From an uncultured Tepidamorphus sp. (GTDB taxonomy: Bacteria; Pseudomonadota; Alphaproteobacteria; Rhizobiales; Tepidamorphaceae), in contig CAJQNW010000073.1 in NCBI GenBank assembly GCA_905479765.1, forward strand, positions 1 to 37,408: DNA of 37,408 nt, read 5' to 3'. Below, piece after piece: positions 1 through 9,451 of the stretch (positions are counted from its first letter, which is position 1; every line of letters begins with the position of its first letter). The notes under the pieces are model-generated. The model was given only the letters and a program-made list of their open reading frames with translations, did no database searches and was not told the DNA's origin. The position numbers were made by a program, and so were the translations under genes.

Positions 1-2171
1 GCCTCTTCAAGGCTGAGATACGCCCGGCCGACTGCGGCTTCGCCATTTTCGGACACGGACAGAAGCAGCGCCTGATCGGCGAAGCCGGCCAGCAGGTTCG
101 TTTCGTCGTGCCCCGTAACCGAAGGCGCCAGCACGAAAACGACATCGTAGGTCAGCCGCAGCGCTTCGAGGACGGTTTCCATGCGCTCGGAGCCGAGCAA
201 CGCCAACGGATCGTCGGATACATCGCCCGCAGTGATCGTGTGGACGCGCGAGAACCTATCCCGCTGGATGACCTTTTCGAACGGGGCCGCGCCCGCGAGC
301 AGGTCGCTTAGCCCCGGATGCGGCCTTTCGGTCTCGTCGGACGACTCTTCCTCAGGCTCCGCCACCTCGGCCAAAACATCCACGGTATCGAAACAGGCGT
401 CGACGACGACCACGCGGCGGCCAAGTGCGGCGGTCATCCGCGCGATCCGCATGGCGACTTCGTGCTGGTCCTCCAGCTGGCGCACAGCGGTGACAAGAAC
501 GGTGTGAGCGATCTCACCCGAGGACGCCAGGAGGATCCGGTCGCGGATACCGTCCAGTCCAAGCTTGACGGGCTCGAGACTAAACCCGGATGGCTCGCCC
601 GCGTCAGACGACCTATCGTCGGCGGCCCGGTCCGAATCGCGACGGCCGGTGCGGCGCCTGGAGCCTGGGCCTGAACCGGGGCCCGCGCCTGGACCGGTGC
701 CGGGCTTTCCACCGACCGGCGTCGGCAGGTTCGCGTTGACGGGATACTCGCCGACCGACCGGAACAACTCCAATGTAATGACGATGCCGCAACTCAGGAC
801 GATCGAGCCGAAGAGAACGGCGAACAGCGTCGCCAGCGTCTTCGGATAGTAGGGCTCGACGGCCGGCGCGGCGCGTGAGATCAGCCTGGCATCGGCCGGC
901 AGTGCATCGAGGTTTCCGCGCGCCGTCGCATCGCGGTAGCGCGCCAGCAGCGATTCCAGGAGATCGCGTTCGGACTTGGCGTCGCGTTCCAGCGCGCGCA
1001 GTTCGACCTCGCTTTCGTTCGACTGGGCGGCGCGAACCTTCAGCGCATCGATGCTCGCCAGCAGGTCCTGCTCGCGCTCTGCGCCGACGGCGGCGTCGTT
1101 CTCGGCGGCACGGGCGTATTTCACTGCTTCGTCGCGGATCTGCTTGCGCATGTCGCCGAGCTGCGCGGACAACTGCTGCATGCGCGGATGGCGCGGGCCG
1201 AGCGTCGTCGACAGTTCGGCGATCTGCGCGCGCAGGGTTACCTGCTGGGAGACAAGTCCCTGGATCAGCGGCGAATTGAGCACTTCGCTGGACTCAATCG
1301 GCCCGCCGGAGTCGAGCATCTCGCGAATCAAGCGCGCCTTGGCCTGGGCTTCCGACTGCTGGGCGCGGGCGAGCGCCAGTTGCGTCGTCAGTTCGCTGAG
1401 CTGTTGGGAGCTCAGCGTCACCGGCTCGGTGGAACCGCGCAACGTCGAGAACAGGCCATATTTGGTCCGGTAGTCCTCCACCTCGCGCTCGGCCTCGTCG
1501 ACCTTGGTGCGAAGCGTGCCAATCTGGCTCGACAGCCAGTCGCTGGCTTCCAGCGTCGCGTCGCGCTTGGCGGTCTTCTGCATGTCGATGTAGCCATCGG
1601 CGATGGCATTGGCGACACGCGCCGCGACCTGGGGGTTCTCGGAGGAAAACTCGATTGCGATGACACGCGACTGATCGACCTGGAAAACCGAGAGGTTCTC
1701 GTAGTAGCGCGCAAGCACCTTCTCGTCGTTGGTCATGCGGGCGGGATCGCGCGTCACACCGAACAGCGAGAGGACGCGTGCCAGCGCCGAGGCGGAACTG
1801 GCGGGATTGAATTCGGGAAGCTTGTCGAGGCGTTCCTGCGCAATGATCTTGCGGCTGAGGTCGGCCGACAGGATCAGCTGAACCTGGCTGCGGATCGATT
1901 CCTGGTCGAGCAGCGACCTCTCGGTCACATTCGCGGCCGGGCGCGTGTAGGCGGTTTCCTGGTTCTCGACGAGCAACTTCGCGGTGGACCGGTAGAGCGG
2001 CGTCACGCTCGACAGCCACAGGACGGCAAGTCCCGTCGCGATGATGACCGGCAGGACGATCCACAGGCGGGCGTGCCACAGCGCAGCCATCAGCCCGCCT
2101 GCCGAAACGGCTGACGTCGCCTCGCCCCCTGCGGTGGGTGCAAAATCGGTTTGGCGGCTGTGCGACGGCAT
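1..2171 (-). CDS. ExoP/GumC-like polysaccharide co-polymerase (Wzz domain) with C-terminal degenerate BY-kinase-like domain; 3' end truncated by window edge
   Basis: Manual reverse-strand translation from ATG at 2171 (MPSHSRQTDFAPTAGG...WHARLWIVLPVIIATGLAVLWLSSVTPLYRSTAKLLVE...) stays open to base 1. Wzz N-terminus, coiled-coil middle, Pro-rich segment before the second TM (RAAPAVEPYYPKTLATLFAVLFGSIVLS). Absent from the ORF track because it runs off the edge. Confidence 0.88.
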   Translation of the reverse strand, partial: MPSHSRQTDFAPTAGGEATSAVSAGGLMAALWHARLWIVLPVIIATGLAVLWLSSVTPLYRSTAKLLVENQETAYTRPAANVTERSLLDQESIRSQVQLILSADLSRKIIAQERLDKLPEFNPASSASALARVLSLFGVTRDPARMTNDEKVLARYYENLSVFQVDQSRVIAIEFSSENPQVAARVANAIADGYIDMQKTAKRDATLEASDWLSSQIGTLRTKVDEAEREVEDYRTKYGLFSTLRGSTEPVTLSSQQLSELTTQLALARAQQSEAQAKARLIREMLDSGGPIESSEVLNSPLIQGLVSQQVTLRAQIAELSTTLGPRHPRMQQLSAQLGDMRKQIRDEAVKYARAAENDAAVGAEREQDLLASIDALKVRAAQSNESEVELRALERDAKSERDLLESLLARYRDATARGNLDALPADARLISRAAPAVEPYYPKTLATLFAVLFGSIVLSCGIVITLELFRSVGEYPVNANLPTPVGGKPGTGPGAGPGSGPGSRRRTGRRDSDRAADDRSSDAGEPSGFSLEPVKLGLDGIRDRILLASSGEIAHTVLVTAVRQLEDQHEVAMRIARMTAALGRRVVVVDACFDTVDVLAEVAEPEEESSDETERPHPGLSDLLAGAAPFEKVIQRDRFSRVHTITAGDVSDDPLALLGSERMETVLEALRLTYDVVFVLAPSVTGHDETNLLAGFADQALLLSVSENGEAAVGRAYLSLEE

Positions 2172-2350
2172 CGCTGATCGAATCCCCGGTCAATCGAGTC
2201 CGACCTTCGGTCTGATAAGGTAACTTTTGTGTTAATTTCGAGGCCAGATGCCAAGCGGCACCGGGGTTTTTGCTGCCGAGGTTAAGCTTTCTTAACCCTG
2301 TTCGCTTACCAATCCGCAACCATAAACCTGAGTTCACGTCAGCGGGGCCG

Positions 2351-2911
2351 ATGTTGCGCGCGTTCACTGCAGTCCTGTTCATCTGTCTGAGTGCCCTCGC
2401 CAGCTGTGCGAGTCCGCCCAAGGTGGACCAGCGCTTCGTCGAGGCCCTGAATGCCCCGTACCGGCTGGATGCAGGCGACAAACTGCGTATTGTCGTGTTC
2501 GACCAGCCGACGCTGACCAACACCTATTCGGTTGCCGACTCAGGCAGCATCGCCATGCCGCTGATCGGCAGCGTCGCCGCCCGCGGCCTGACAACGCAGC
2601 AACTGGAAGCCGCGGTTACCAACCGACTCAGTCAGGGGTTCTTCCGCAACCCCTCGGTGTCCGTCCAGGTCGACACGTACCGGCCGTTCTTCATCCTCGG
2701 TGAAGTCGGCGCGCCCGGCCAGTATCCCTATGTCGCCGGATTGACGGCCCGCAACGCCATCGCCATCGGCGGCGGTTTCACACCACGCGCGACGCAGACG
2801 ATGGTGCAGGTTTCCCGCAACTACAACGGAACGATCGTCGAGGCCCGTGTCCCGATCGATCATCCGATTCGGCCGGGCGACACCATCTACGTTCTCGAGC
2901 GCTGGTTCTGA
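2351..2911 (+). CDS. Polysaccharide export lipoprotein (Wza/GumB/ExoF-like, Poly_export + SLBB)
   Basis: MLRAFTAVLFICLSALASCASPP lipobox followed by YRLDAGDKLRIVVFDQPTLTNTYSVADSGSIAMPLIGSV. ORF track starts at 2270; the in-frame ATG at 2351 gives a proper signal peptide. Confidence 0.88.
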   Translation: MLRAFTAVLFICLSALASCASPPKVDQRFVEALNAPYRLDAGDKLRIVVFDQPTLTNTYSVADSGSIAMPLIGSVAARGLTTQQLEAAVTNRLSQGFFRNPSVSVQVDTYRPFFILGEVGAPGQYPYVAGLTARNAIAIGGGFTPRATQTMVQVSRNYNGTIVEARVPIDHPIRPGDTIYVLERWF

Positions 2912-2922
2912 GCCGGCCCGCC

Positions 2923-4053
2923 ATGTCGAACGAACCGCTGAGGATCGTTCATTGCCTCCGCGCCCCGGTCGGCGGACTGTTTCGTCATGTTTGCGACCTG
3001 GCTGAAGCGCAGGCGAACCAGGGCCACCTGATCGGCCTGATTGCCGATTCGAGCACCGGCGGAGACGCGGCGACGGCGCGGCTGGAACGCCTGGCGCCAC
3101 TTTGCCGTCTCGGGATCGAGCGGTTTGCCATGTCGCGAGTGCCGGGACCGGGCGACTTGATGGCCGCAGCGCGAATCGGCCGCCTGGCGGGCGACTGGAA
3201 GCCCGATGTCCTGCATGGCCACGGGGCCAAGGGCGGCGCCTATGCCCGGATTGCCGGCACGCGGCTGCGCGGTAGCGGATACGTCCCGGTTCGCGCCTAC
3301 ACGCCGCATGGCGGCAGCCTGCACTATGCCAAATCGTCTCCGGCGGGCTTCCTGTTCCTGTCCATGGAGAGGTTCCTGGCCCGGCGCACCGACGTATTCC
3401 TGTTCGAAAGCGCCTTCGGCTTGCGCGCTTTCACAGACAAGGTCTGTGCCCCCAAGGGCATCGTCCGTGTCGTTCACAACGGACTGGCGGAAGAAGAATT
3501 CGTCGCGGCTATTCCACTACCAGACGCAGCCGATTTCTTGTTCGTCGGTGAACTGCGGTCATTGAAGGGCATCGATACGCTGCTCGAGGCGCTCCGCCGG
3601 ATCGATGCCCGCCCCGAAGGCCCGTCGGCGGTGATCGTCGGCGCCGGGGCAGACCGCGACCGGCTTGTCGCCATGACACGCGACCTAGGGCTGGAAAGCC
3701 GCGTGCGGTTTCCAGGCGCGATGCCGGCGCGGGAGGCGTTTGCGCTGGGCCGCTGCATCGTCGTGCCGTCCAGGGCAGAGTCGCTGCCCTATGTCGTCCT
3801 GGAAGCGGCAGCCGCGCGATTGCCGATCGTGGCCACCGATGTCGGCGGCATTCCGGAGATATTCGGCGAGCAGGCGGGGCGGCTGGTCAAGCCCGGCGAC
3901 GCCGCCGGACTGGCCGGGGCGATGCAGCGAATCCTATCCAGTCCCGAAGCAGCGCACGAACAGGCCGCCGCGCTGGCCGACGACGTCGCGCAACGGTTTT
4001 CGCTTCAGGGCATGGCGGACGCGGTTCTCGACGCCTACAAGGCCGCGCCTTGA
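2923..4053 (+). CDS. Glycosyltransferase family 4-type (GT-B)
   Basis: 376 aa; VPSRAESLPYVVLEAAAARLPIVATDVGGIPEI motif typical of GT4 C-terminal domains. Confidence 0.85.
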   Translation: MSNEPLRIVHCLRAPVGGLFRHVCDLAEAQANQGHLIGLIADSSTGGDAATARLERLAPLCRLGIERFAMSRVPGPGDLMAAARIGRLAGDWKPDVLHGHGAKGGAYARIAGTRLRGSGYVPVRAYTPHGGSLHYAKSSPAGFLFLSMERFLARRTDVFLFESAFGLRAFTDKVCAPKGIVRVVHNGLAEEEFVAAIPLPDAADFLFVGELRSLKGIDTLLEALRRIDARPEGPSAVIVGAGADRDRLVAMTRDLGLESRVRFPGAMPAREAFALGRCIVVPSRAESLPYVVLEAAAARLPIVATDVGGIPEIFGEQAGRLVKPGDAAGLAGAMQRILSSPEAAHEQAAALADDVAQRFSLQGMADAVLDAYKAAP

Positions 4054-4153
4054 GCGACCGATTGGTTACCTGAACGATTAAATCTTCCTAGACTTTTCTG
4101 CGTTATTGCAGGTTTCGGGGGCTTGGAAATCGTGGTGGCGCAGGCATTTTTGA

Positions 4154-5743
4154 ATGAGTTCTTCGAATCCCACACCGATAGGCGACTCCGCAGGCCCGGA
4201 GTCGGAGCCCGATGTCAGCCGAATGAAGGCAGCCGCTGTGGCATCGGCCGGCGCCATGAAACGCCCGAACTTCGGTCCCGCTCCCGCTCCGCTTGGCCCG
4301 GAAGCGTTGCGATTCGCCGACGAGCATGCCGATAAGGCGATTTCCTCGATCGTCGTCGGCGGCTTCGCGCGACTTGCTGAATTCCTCCTGATCACGCTGG
4401 TCGGCTTCGCCACTCAGCTCATCTACGTCTATCCGGCTGAAGGCATGCCTGCGCTTTACCCGGTAGCGATTCTGCTGGGTGCCGGATTGTCGATCGTGGG
4501 TTTCCAGGCGATGGACATCTATACCCCGCACGCCTTGAGGACCTTCGTTCGGCAGAACAGCAAGCTGCTGGTGGCCTGGGTGGCGGTTTTCGCCTTCCTG
4601 TCGCTGATCGCGTTTTTCTTCAAGGTCGGGGATTCCTTCTCGCGGGTCTGGCTGGGCCTGTGGTTCTCGCTCGGCCTTCTGGCGCTGGTGCTGTTCCGCA
4701 TCGGCCTGGCCTTCCTCGTTCGCCACTGGTCGCGCACCGGACGGCTGGAACGGCGCGCGGTGATCGTCGGTGGCGGCGAACCGGCCGCCGAATTGATCGA
4801 GGCGCTGCAGGCCTCGCCGGATTCCGACATCCGCATCTGCGGCGTCTTCGACGACCGAAGCGACGATCGCTCGCCGCCGATCGTGGCCGGCTACCCGAAG
4901 CTCGGCACCGTTGGCCAGCTTGTCGACTTCGCGCGGCGCACCCGTGTCGACCTGTTGATCGTGTCACTGCCCATCAGCGCGGAGACTCGCGTCCTCGACA
5001 TGGTGAAGACGTTGTGGGTGTTGCCGGTGGACATCCGGCTCAGCGCGCACACCAACAAGCTGAGATTCAGGCCGCGCTCCTACTCCTATATCGGCAACGT
5101 TCCGTTCATTGACGTGTTCGACAAGCCGATTGCGGATTGGGACTACGTCCTGAAATGGCTGTTCGATCATGTGCTCGGCGCGCTGCTGCTGATCGCAGCG
5201 CTGCCGCTCATGGCGCTCGTGGCGCTCGCCATCAAGATCGACAGCCGCGGCCCGGTGCTGTTCCGGCAAAAACGCTACGGCTTCAACAACGAGCTGATCG
5301 AAGTCTTCAAGTTCCGCTCGATGTATACCGACCAATGCGACCCGAGCGCCGTCAAGCTCGTCAGCAAGGACGATCCGCGTGTCACCCGGGTCGGGCGCAT
5401 CATCCGCAAGACCAGCCTCGACGAACTGCCGCAGCTCTTCAATGTCGTGCGCAGCGAGTTGTCGCTCGTCGGGCCCCGGCCGCACGCCCTGCACGCAAAG
5501 GCCGCCGACAAGCTCTACGATGCCGTCGTAGACAGCTATTTCGCCCGCCACCGCGTGAAGCCGGGCATCACCGGCTGGGCGCAGATCAACGGCTGGCGTG
5601 GCGAGACCGACACGCCGGAAAAGATCCAGCGGCGTGTCGAGTACGACCTCTACTACATCGAGAACTGGTCGGTGCTGTTCGACCTCTACATCCTGCTCAT
5701 GACGCCCTACTCGCTGCTGACCAAGAAGGAAGGGGCGTATTGA
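4154..5743 (+). CDS. Undecaprenyl-phosphate glucose phosphotransferase (polyprenyl glycosylphosphotransferase, WcaJ/GumD/ExoY family)
   Basis: 529 aa; N-terminal TM region, CoA-binding-like middle domain, C-terminal bacterial sugar transferase motifs ([44 protein letters not shown]). Confidence 0.92.
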   Translation: MSSSNPTPIGDSAGPESEPDVSRMKAAAVASAGAMKRPNFGPAPAPLGPEALRFADEHADKAISSIVVGGFARLAEFLLITLVGFATQLIYVYPAEGMPALYPVAILLGAGLSIVGFQAMDIYTPHALRTFVRQNSKLLVAWVAVFAFLSLIAFFFKVGDSFSRVWLGLWFSLGLLALVLFRIGLAFLVRHWSRTGRLERRAVIVGGGEPAAELIEALQASPDSDIRICGVFDDRSDDRSPPIVAGYPKLGTVGQLVDFARRTRVDLLIVSLPISAETRVLDMVKTLWVLPVDIRLSAHTNKLRFRPRSYSYIGNVPFIDVFDKPIADWDYVLKWLFDHVLGALLLIAALPLMALVALAIKIDSRGPVLFRQKRYGFNNELIEVFKFRSMYTDQCDPSAVKLVSKDDPRVTRVGRIIRKTSLDELPQLFNVVRSELSLVGPRPHALHAKAADKLYDAVVDSYFARHRVKPGITGWAQINGWRGETDTPEKIQRRVEYDLYYIENWSVLFDLYILLMTPYSLLTKKEGAY

Positions 5744-5760
5744 CCTCCGCGGCCGGCCAT

Positions 5761-7041
5761 ATGCCGCCGGTCGCGTCGGCTCAGGCGGAGGAACACTGGA
5801 GCCGGCTCGACAAACGGCTGGTGCGTCCGCTGCTGTGGGGCACCGTCATGGCGGGCTGCCTCGTCACCTTCGAACCGTCGCCCTACGAGCTGATGTTCCT
5901 GTTCCTGTGCTGGGGCGTGTTCGTTCGCGGGGTCAGTTTTCCGCGGTTCCTGGCGCCGGCATTCCTGTTCCTGACCGTGATGTTCACGGTCGGCGGTGTC
6001 TCATCCGTGCTGCAGGTCGCCCAGGAATCCGACTCGGTGCGGTACGTGGTGATCTCCATGTACCTGACGATCACCACGATCGTCTTTGCCACGCTGGTAA
6101 GCGAGGACCCGCTGGACCGCCTGAAGATCATCCGCAGCGCCTATATCGTCGGCGCGGTCATCGCGGCGACGGCCGGTATCGCCGGATACTTCGACATCGG
6201 CGGCACGCGGGACCTGTTCACGCTCTACAACCGGTCACGCGGCACGTTCAAGGATCCGAACGTCTATGGCCCCTTCCTGGTTTTCCCGGGATTGCTGCTG
6301 GTGCAGGACCTTCTGACGCGACATGGGGCCCGGCTCATCGCCTCCGCGCTGCCGCTCGGTGTCATCCTGATCGGCCTGCTGCTGTCGTTTTCGCGCGCGG
6401 CCTGGGGGCATTTCATCATCTCGACGCTGATCATGGCAGCGCTGATGTTCCTGTTCTCGCCGAGCCGGCGCCTGCGGGTGCGGATGGGGATCGGGGTTTT
6501 GGGGGGCGGGATGATCTTCGCAGGCCTGATCGTCGCCATTCTGGCGGTGCCGCAGGTCGGCAACGTGTTCAAGGAACGCGCGGACCTGAACCAGAGCTAC
6601 GATGTCGGGGAAACCGGCCGGTTCGCCACACAAGCGCGGTCCTTGCCGGACGTCATCGACAATCCTCTGGGACTGGGCCCGCTGCAGTATTCCAAGCGCT
6701 ACGGACAGGATCCCCACAACGTCTATCTGAACGCGTTCGCGTCCTACGGCTGGTTCGGCGCGTTCGGCTACATCACTTTCGTGATCCTGACCTGGATCGT
6801 CGGCATCCGTTTCGCGTTCGTGCGAACGCCCTGGCAGAACTACCACTTCGCTGCGCTGGCGACGTTCCTTCCGCTGTCACTGGAAGGTTTCATCATCGAC
6901 ACTGATCACTGGCGCCATTTCTACCTGATTGCCGGTCTTCTATGGGGCATGTCGGCGGCCGCCGTGCACTATCAGCCGCCGCTGTCGCGCCGCCAGGTGC
7001 CACCCCGCGTGAAGCCCGGCTACTTGCGCGCCGCGATGTAG
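5761..7041 (+). CDS. O-antigen ligase / Wzy-like polymerase, multi-pass membrane protein
   Basis: In-frame part of ORF 5137..7041; hydrophobic from residue ~25 with RGTFKDPNVYGPFL and DPHNVYLNAFASYGWFG motifs. Start 5761 (ATG) or TTG at 5740 overlapping the upstream stop. Confidence 0.82.
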   Translation: MPPVASAQAEEHWSRLDKRLVRPLLWGTVMAGCLVTFEPSPYELMFLFLCWGVFVRGVSFPRFLAPAFLFLTVMFTVGGVSSVLQVAQESDSVRYVVISMYLTITTIVFATLVSEDPLDRLKIIRSAYIVGAVIAATAGIAGYFDIGGTRDLFTLYNRSRGTFKDPNVYGPFLVFPGLLLVQDLLTRHGARLIASALPLGVILIGLLLSFSRAAWGHFIISTLIMAALMFLFSPSRRLRVRMGIGVLGGGMIFAGLIVAILAVPQVGNVFKERADLNQSYDVGETGRFATQARSLPDVIDNPLGLGPLQYSKRYGQDPHNVYLNAFASYGWFGAFGYITFVILTWIVGIRFAFVRTPWQNYHFAALATFLPLSLEGFIIDTDHWRHFYLIAGLLWGMSAAAVHYQPPLSRRQVPPRVKPGYLRAAM

Positions 7042-7835
7042 GCGTAGCTGGTCAGGAACCGCCAGTCGCGGGCCGCCGCGACGCGGTTGGCGAGATTGTC
7101 GATCTCGCGGACGACCGGAATTTTCTCGAAATAGTCGTGATAGTAGAACGGCACCACGATCGCCTCGCGGAACCCGACGCTTTCCAGCATGGGCTTCAGC
7201 TTCTTTTCGCTGCCGTAGGTCCAGTCGTAATGGGCCGGGAACTTCGGATCCTCATCGTCGGTGCGGTGCGGGTAAAGCATCTTGACGATCTTCTGCGACA
7301 CGGCCTCCGGGATCACGATGTTGGCGAGATAGGGCAGCGCGTAGAGCGTCGGCACGAAGGCGATGGCGACACCGCCGGGCGCCAGGATCTCGTTCAGGTT
7401 CCGCCAGGCGCGCCGGCCGTCCTTCACGTGCTCGAAGACCATGCGCGAGAAGGCCAGGTCGTACGCCCCGCGCTTGACCTTCGTCTCGGCCAGGTTGCCG
7501 GAGATATCGAAGCAGGCCTTGGAGAACTCCACCGGGCCGGCGTCCAGCTCTTCCTGGGAGATGTCGTTGATGGTCAGTTCGATATCGAGCGCGGCCGCCT
7601 CGTAGGGCGTGAACAGCGGATCGCGGCCGCCGCCGATCTCGATCAGCCGGCGCAGGCCGAAACCACGCGACAACGCCTCGATGGTCGGCTTGTAGTTGTC
7701 CCAGGCCCATTGCGAGCGGACGTCCGGGTCAAGGCGGGCGAAGAAGGCGTCGAGCGAACTGTCGCTGCTCATGGCGCGGCTTTTGGCGTCGCGTTCCGTC
7801 CGCGCCGACTTGGCCATGGGTTCCACATGCGTCAT
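7020..7835 (-). CDS. Class I SAM-dependent methyltransferase
   Basis: LIEIGGGRDPLF motif I, YDLAFSRMVFEHVKDGRRAWRNLNEILAPGGVAIAFVPT. Confidence 0.83.
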   Translation of the reverse strand: MTHVEPMAKSARTERDAKSRAMSSDSSLDAFFARLDPDVRSQWAWDNYKPTIEALSRGFGLRRLIEIGGGRDPLFTPYEAAALDIELTINDISQEELDAGPVEFSKACFDISGNLAETKVKRGAYDLAFSRMVFEHVKDGRRAWRNLNEILAPGGVAIAFVPTLYALPYLANIVIPEAVSQKIVKMLYPHRTDDEDPKFPAHYDWTYGSEKKLKPMLESVGFREAIVVPFYYHDYFEKIPVVREIDNLANRVAAARDWRFLTSYAYIAARK

Positions 7836-7996
7836 GGTTCGGTTCCTTGCTCGGGAGCCTGCAGAAGGCTGAACCCTAGGTTCCTACACCAAAACCACCT
7901 AACAGATTGCAAACGCTTGGTTAATTGCCCCGTGGCCGAACCGCTCGCCACGATGCCTTCGTTCAAAGGCGAATTGCGGGGTATGAGAAAAGCGAA

Positions 7997-8074
7997 TGGT
8001 CGGAGCGGGGAGATTTGAACTCCCGACCCCTTGTCCCCCAGACAAGTGCGCTAACCGGGCTGCGCCACGCTCCG
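7997..8074 (-). tRNA. tRNA-Pro (anticodon GGG)
   Basis: Reverse complement CGGAGCGTGGCGCAGCCCGGTTAGCGCACTTGTCTGGGGGACAAGGGGTCGGGAGTTCAAATCTCCCCGCTCCGACCA; cloverleaf with CGGAGCG/CGCTCCG acceptor, CTTGT/ACAAG anticodon stem, GTTCAAATC T-loop, encoded CCA. Confidence 0.97.
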
Positions 8075-8335
8075 ACTGCTGAAAAGCACGGTTTTCCTAT
8101 CGGTTCGAGAGCGCCGGCGCAAGGGGCGAAATTCGCAATCCGGTACGAAACGGAAACGTTCGGGACACTTCGGGACTGGGATTACCGAAATGCTTTCCGA
8201 AGTCCTCATCAGACAGCGCGCGATGGGTGCAGCGGGCTTTCGCCAGGAGGCTGCCATTGACCGTCACATTCCGCGGAGGCAGATGACATTGCGGCGATAC
8301 ACTCTTATAACGGGAATATTATTCCGGAGACAACC

Positions 8336-8620
8336 ATGACGAATCACACCCTTCTGAATAAAATCGGGGCCGCGCTCGCTGCCTGGAACGATATGCTGGA
8401 TACCTGCACGCAAGCCGGCATCAAATTCAACGTCACGGACTATGCGGCATGGCCTGGTGCAAATTTCGGCGACGGCTGGGAGGGTGAGGTTCGCCGGAAC
8501 AACGATTGCAGGAAGGTCGAAGATTATAGCCTCATCTTCGAGGGCGAGGAGCGAACTCCTGTCGCGCGGGATACACGGTTCCCGGAAGGCGGGCGGAGCC
8601 AGCCCCGCGCTAAAGAATAG
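8336..8620 (+). CDS. Small orphan hypothetical protein (94 aa)
   Basis: ATG preceded by GGAGA Shine-Dalgarno-like sequence; MTNHTLLNKIGAALAAWNDMLDTCTQAGIKFNVTDYAAWPGANFGDGWEGEV...; no family recognised. Confidence 0.45.
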   Translation: MTNHTLLNKIGAALAAWNDMLDTCTQAGIKFNVTDYAAWPGANFGDGWEGEVRRNNDCRKVEDYSLIFEGEERTPVARDTRFPEGGRSQPRAKE

Positions 8621-8637
8621 AAAGGCCCGCCACGGCG

Positions 8638-8820
8638 ATCGACGATCTCGATGGATCGATCAAGGCATATTGGGCTGCGGTGGGACGAACCTCTGACGGG
8701 CACAACGACAAGGAAATCGCCGTCCTGGCCGACGACGCGTCAAAGCGCAACAAAGCCGCCTTCGACGCGGGGGGTGAATATGTGAACGCCGCCGGGTATG
8801 GCCGCATCCAGACCGGTTAG
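8638..8820 (+). pseudogene. Possible coding remnant without a good start codon
   Basis: Open frame [60 protein letters not shown] has protein-like composition but no in-frame ATG (only an internal GTG). Confidence 0.35.
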
Positions 8821-9422
8821 GCGGCTCCGGCCTGCGTCGTCGTATCAAGCATGCGCTTGCATTCGATGAGCTCGAACAGGGTTGCCTTGAGCTGGCGGAC
8901 GTCGTCCGACGACAACCCCGTCCGGGACGACGCGACGGCGGGCTGGGGCACGGCGACCGCCGGTGCGGCCGGCGCAGGCTCGGCTGCTGGCGGCGCCGCC
9001 AACTGCGGGGAAACCTGCGGAGGGATCTCTGGTGCGGGCTGCCGAGGCGGTGGGGATTGCGTCTCCACCTGTGCGGCAGGTTCCGCCTGCGCGGGAGATT
9101 GCGCTACCTGCTGAACCGGGACGGGTGCCTCCCCGGACTCCGCCTCCAGTTCCTGCCACACCGAGGCGACGTGGCGGACGCCCTGTTCCTTGAGGATGCG
9201 CTGCACCCCCTTGATGGTGTAGCCCTCGCCGTAGAGCAGGAAACGGATACCCTTGAGGAGATTGGTGTCTTCGGGCCGGTAGTAGCGGCGACCGCCGCCG
9301 CGCTTCATCGGCTTGATCTGCGCGAAACGGGTTTCCCAGAACCGCAGCACGTGCTGCGGCAAATCGAGCTCCTCGGCCACTTCGCTGATCGTGCGGAATG
9401 CCTCGGGCGACTTTTCGATCAT
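8817..9422 (-). CDS. MerR family transcriptional regulator with Pro/Ala-rich linker
   Basis: [44 protein letters not shown]; adjacent to ihfA as in many alphaproteobacteria. Confidence 0.93.
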   Translation of the reverse strand: MIEKSPEAFRTISEVAEELDLPQHVLRFWETRFAQIKPMKRGGGRRYYRPEDTNLLKGIRFLLYGEGYTIKGVQRILKEQGVRHVASVWQELEAESGEAPVPVQQVAQSPAQAEPAAQVETQSPPPRQPAPEIPPQVSPQLAAPPAAEPAPAAPAVAVPQPAVASSRTGLSSDDVRQLKATLFELIECKRMLDTTTQAGAA

Positions 9423-9451
9423 ATCGGGAACCGGCTCAGTCCGTTTCGTCC

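Noticed and set aside
5137-5760. N-terminal extension of the 634-aa Wzy-like ORF
   Set aside because: Overlaps the conserved C-terminus of the sugar transferase in another frame; the hydrophobic protein starts near 5761 (or TTG 5740).
8159-8225. TTCGGGAC direct repeat and CTTCGG...CCGAAG inverted repeat next to tRNA-Pro
   Set aside because: Short arms with a long imperfect loop; not enough to call att sites or a structured RNA.
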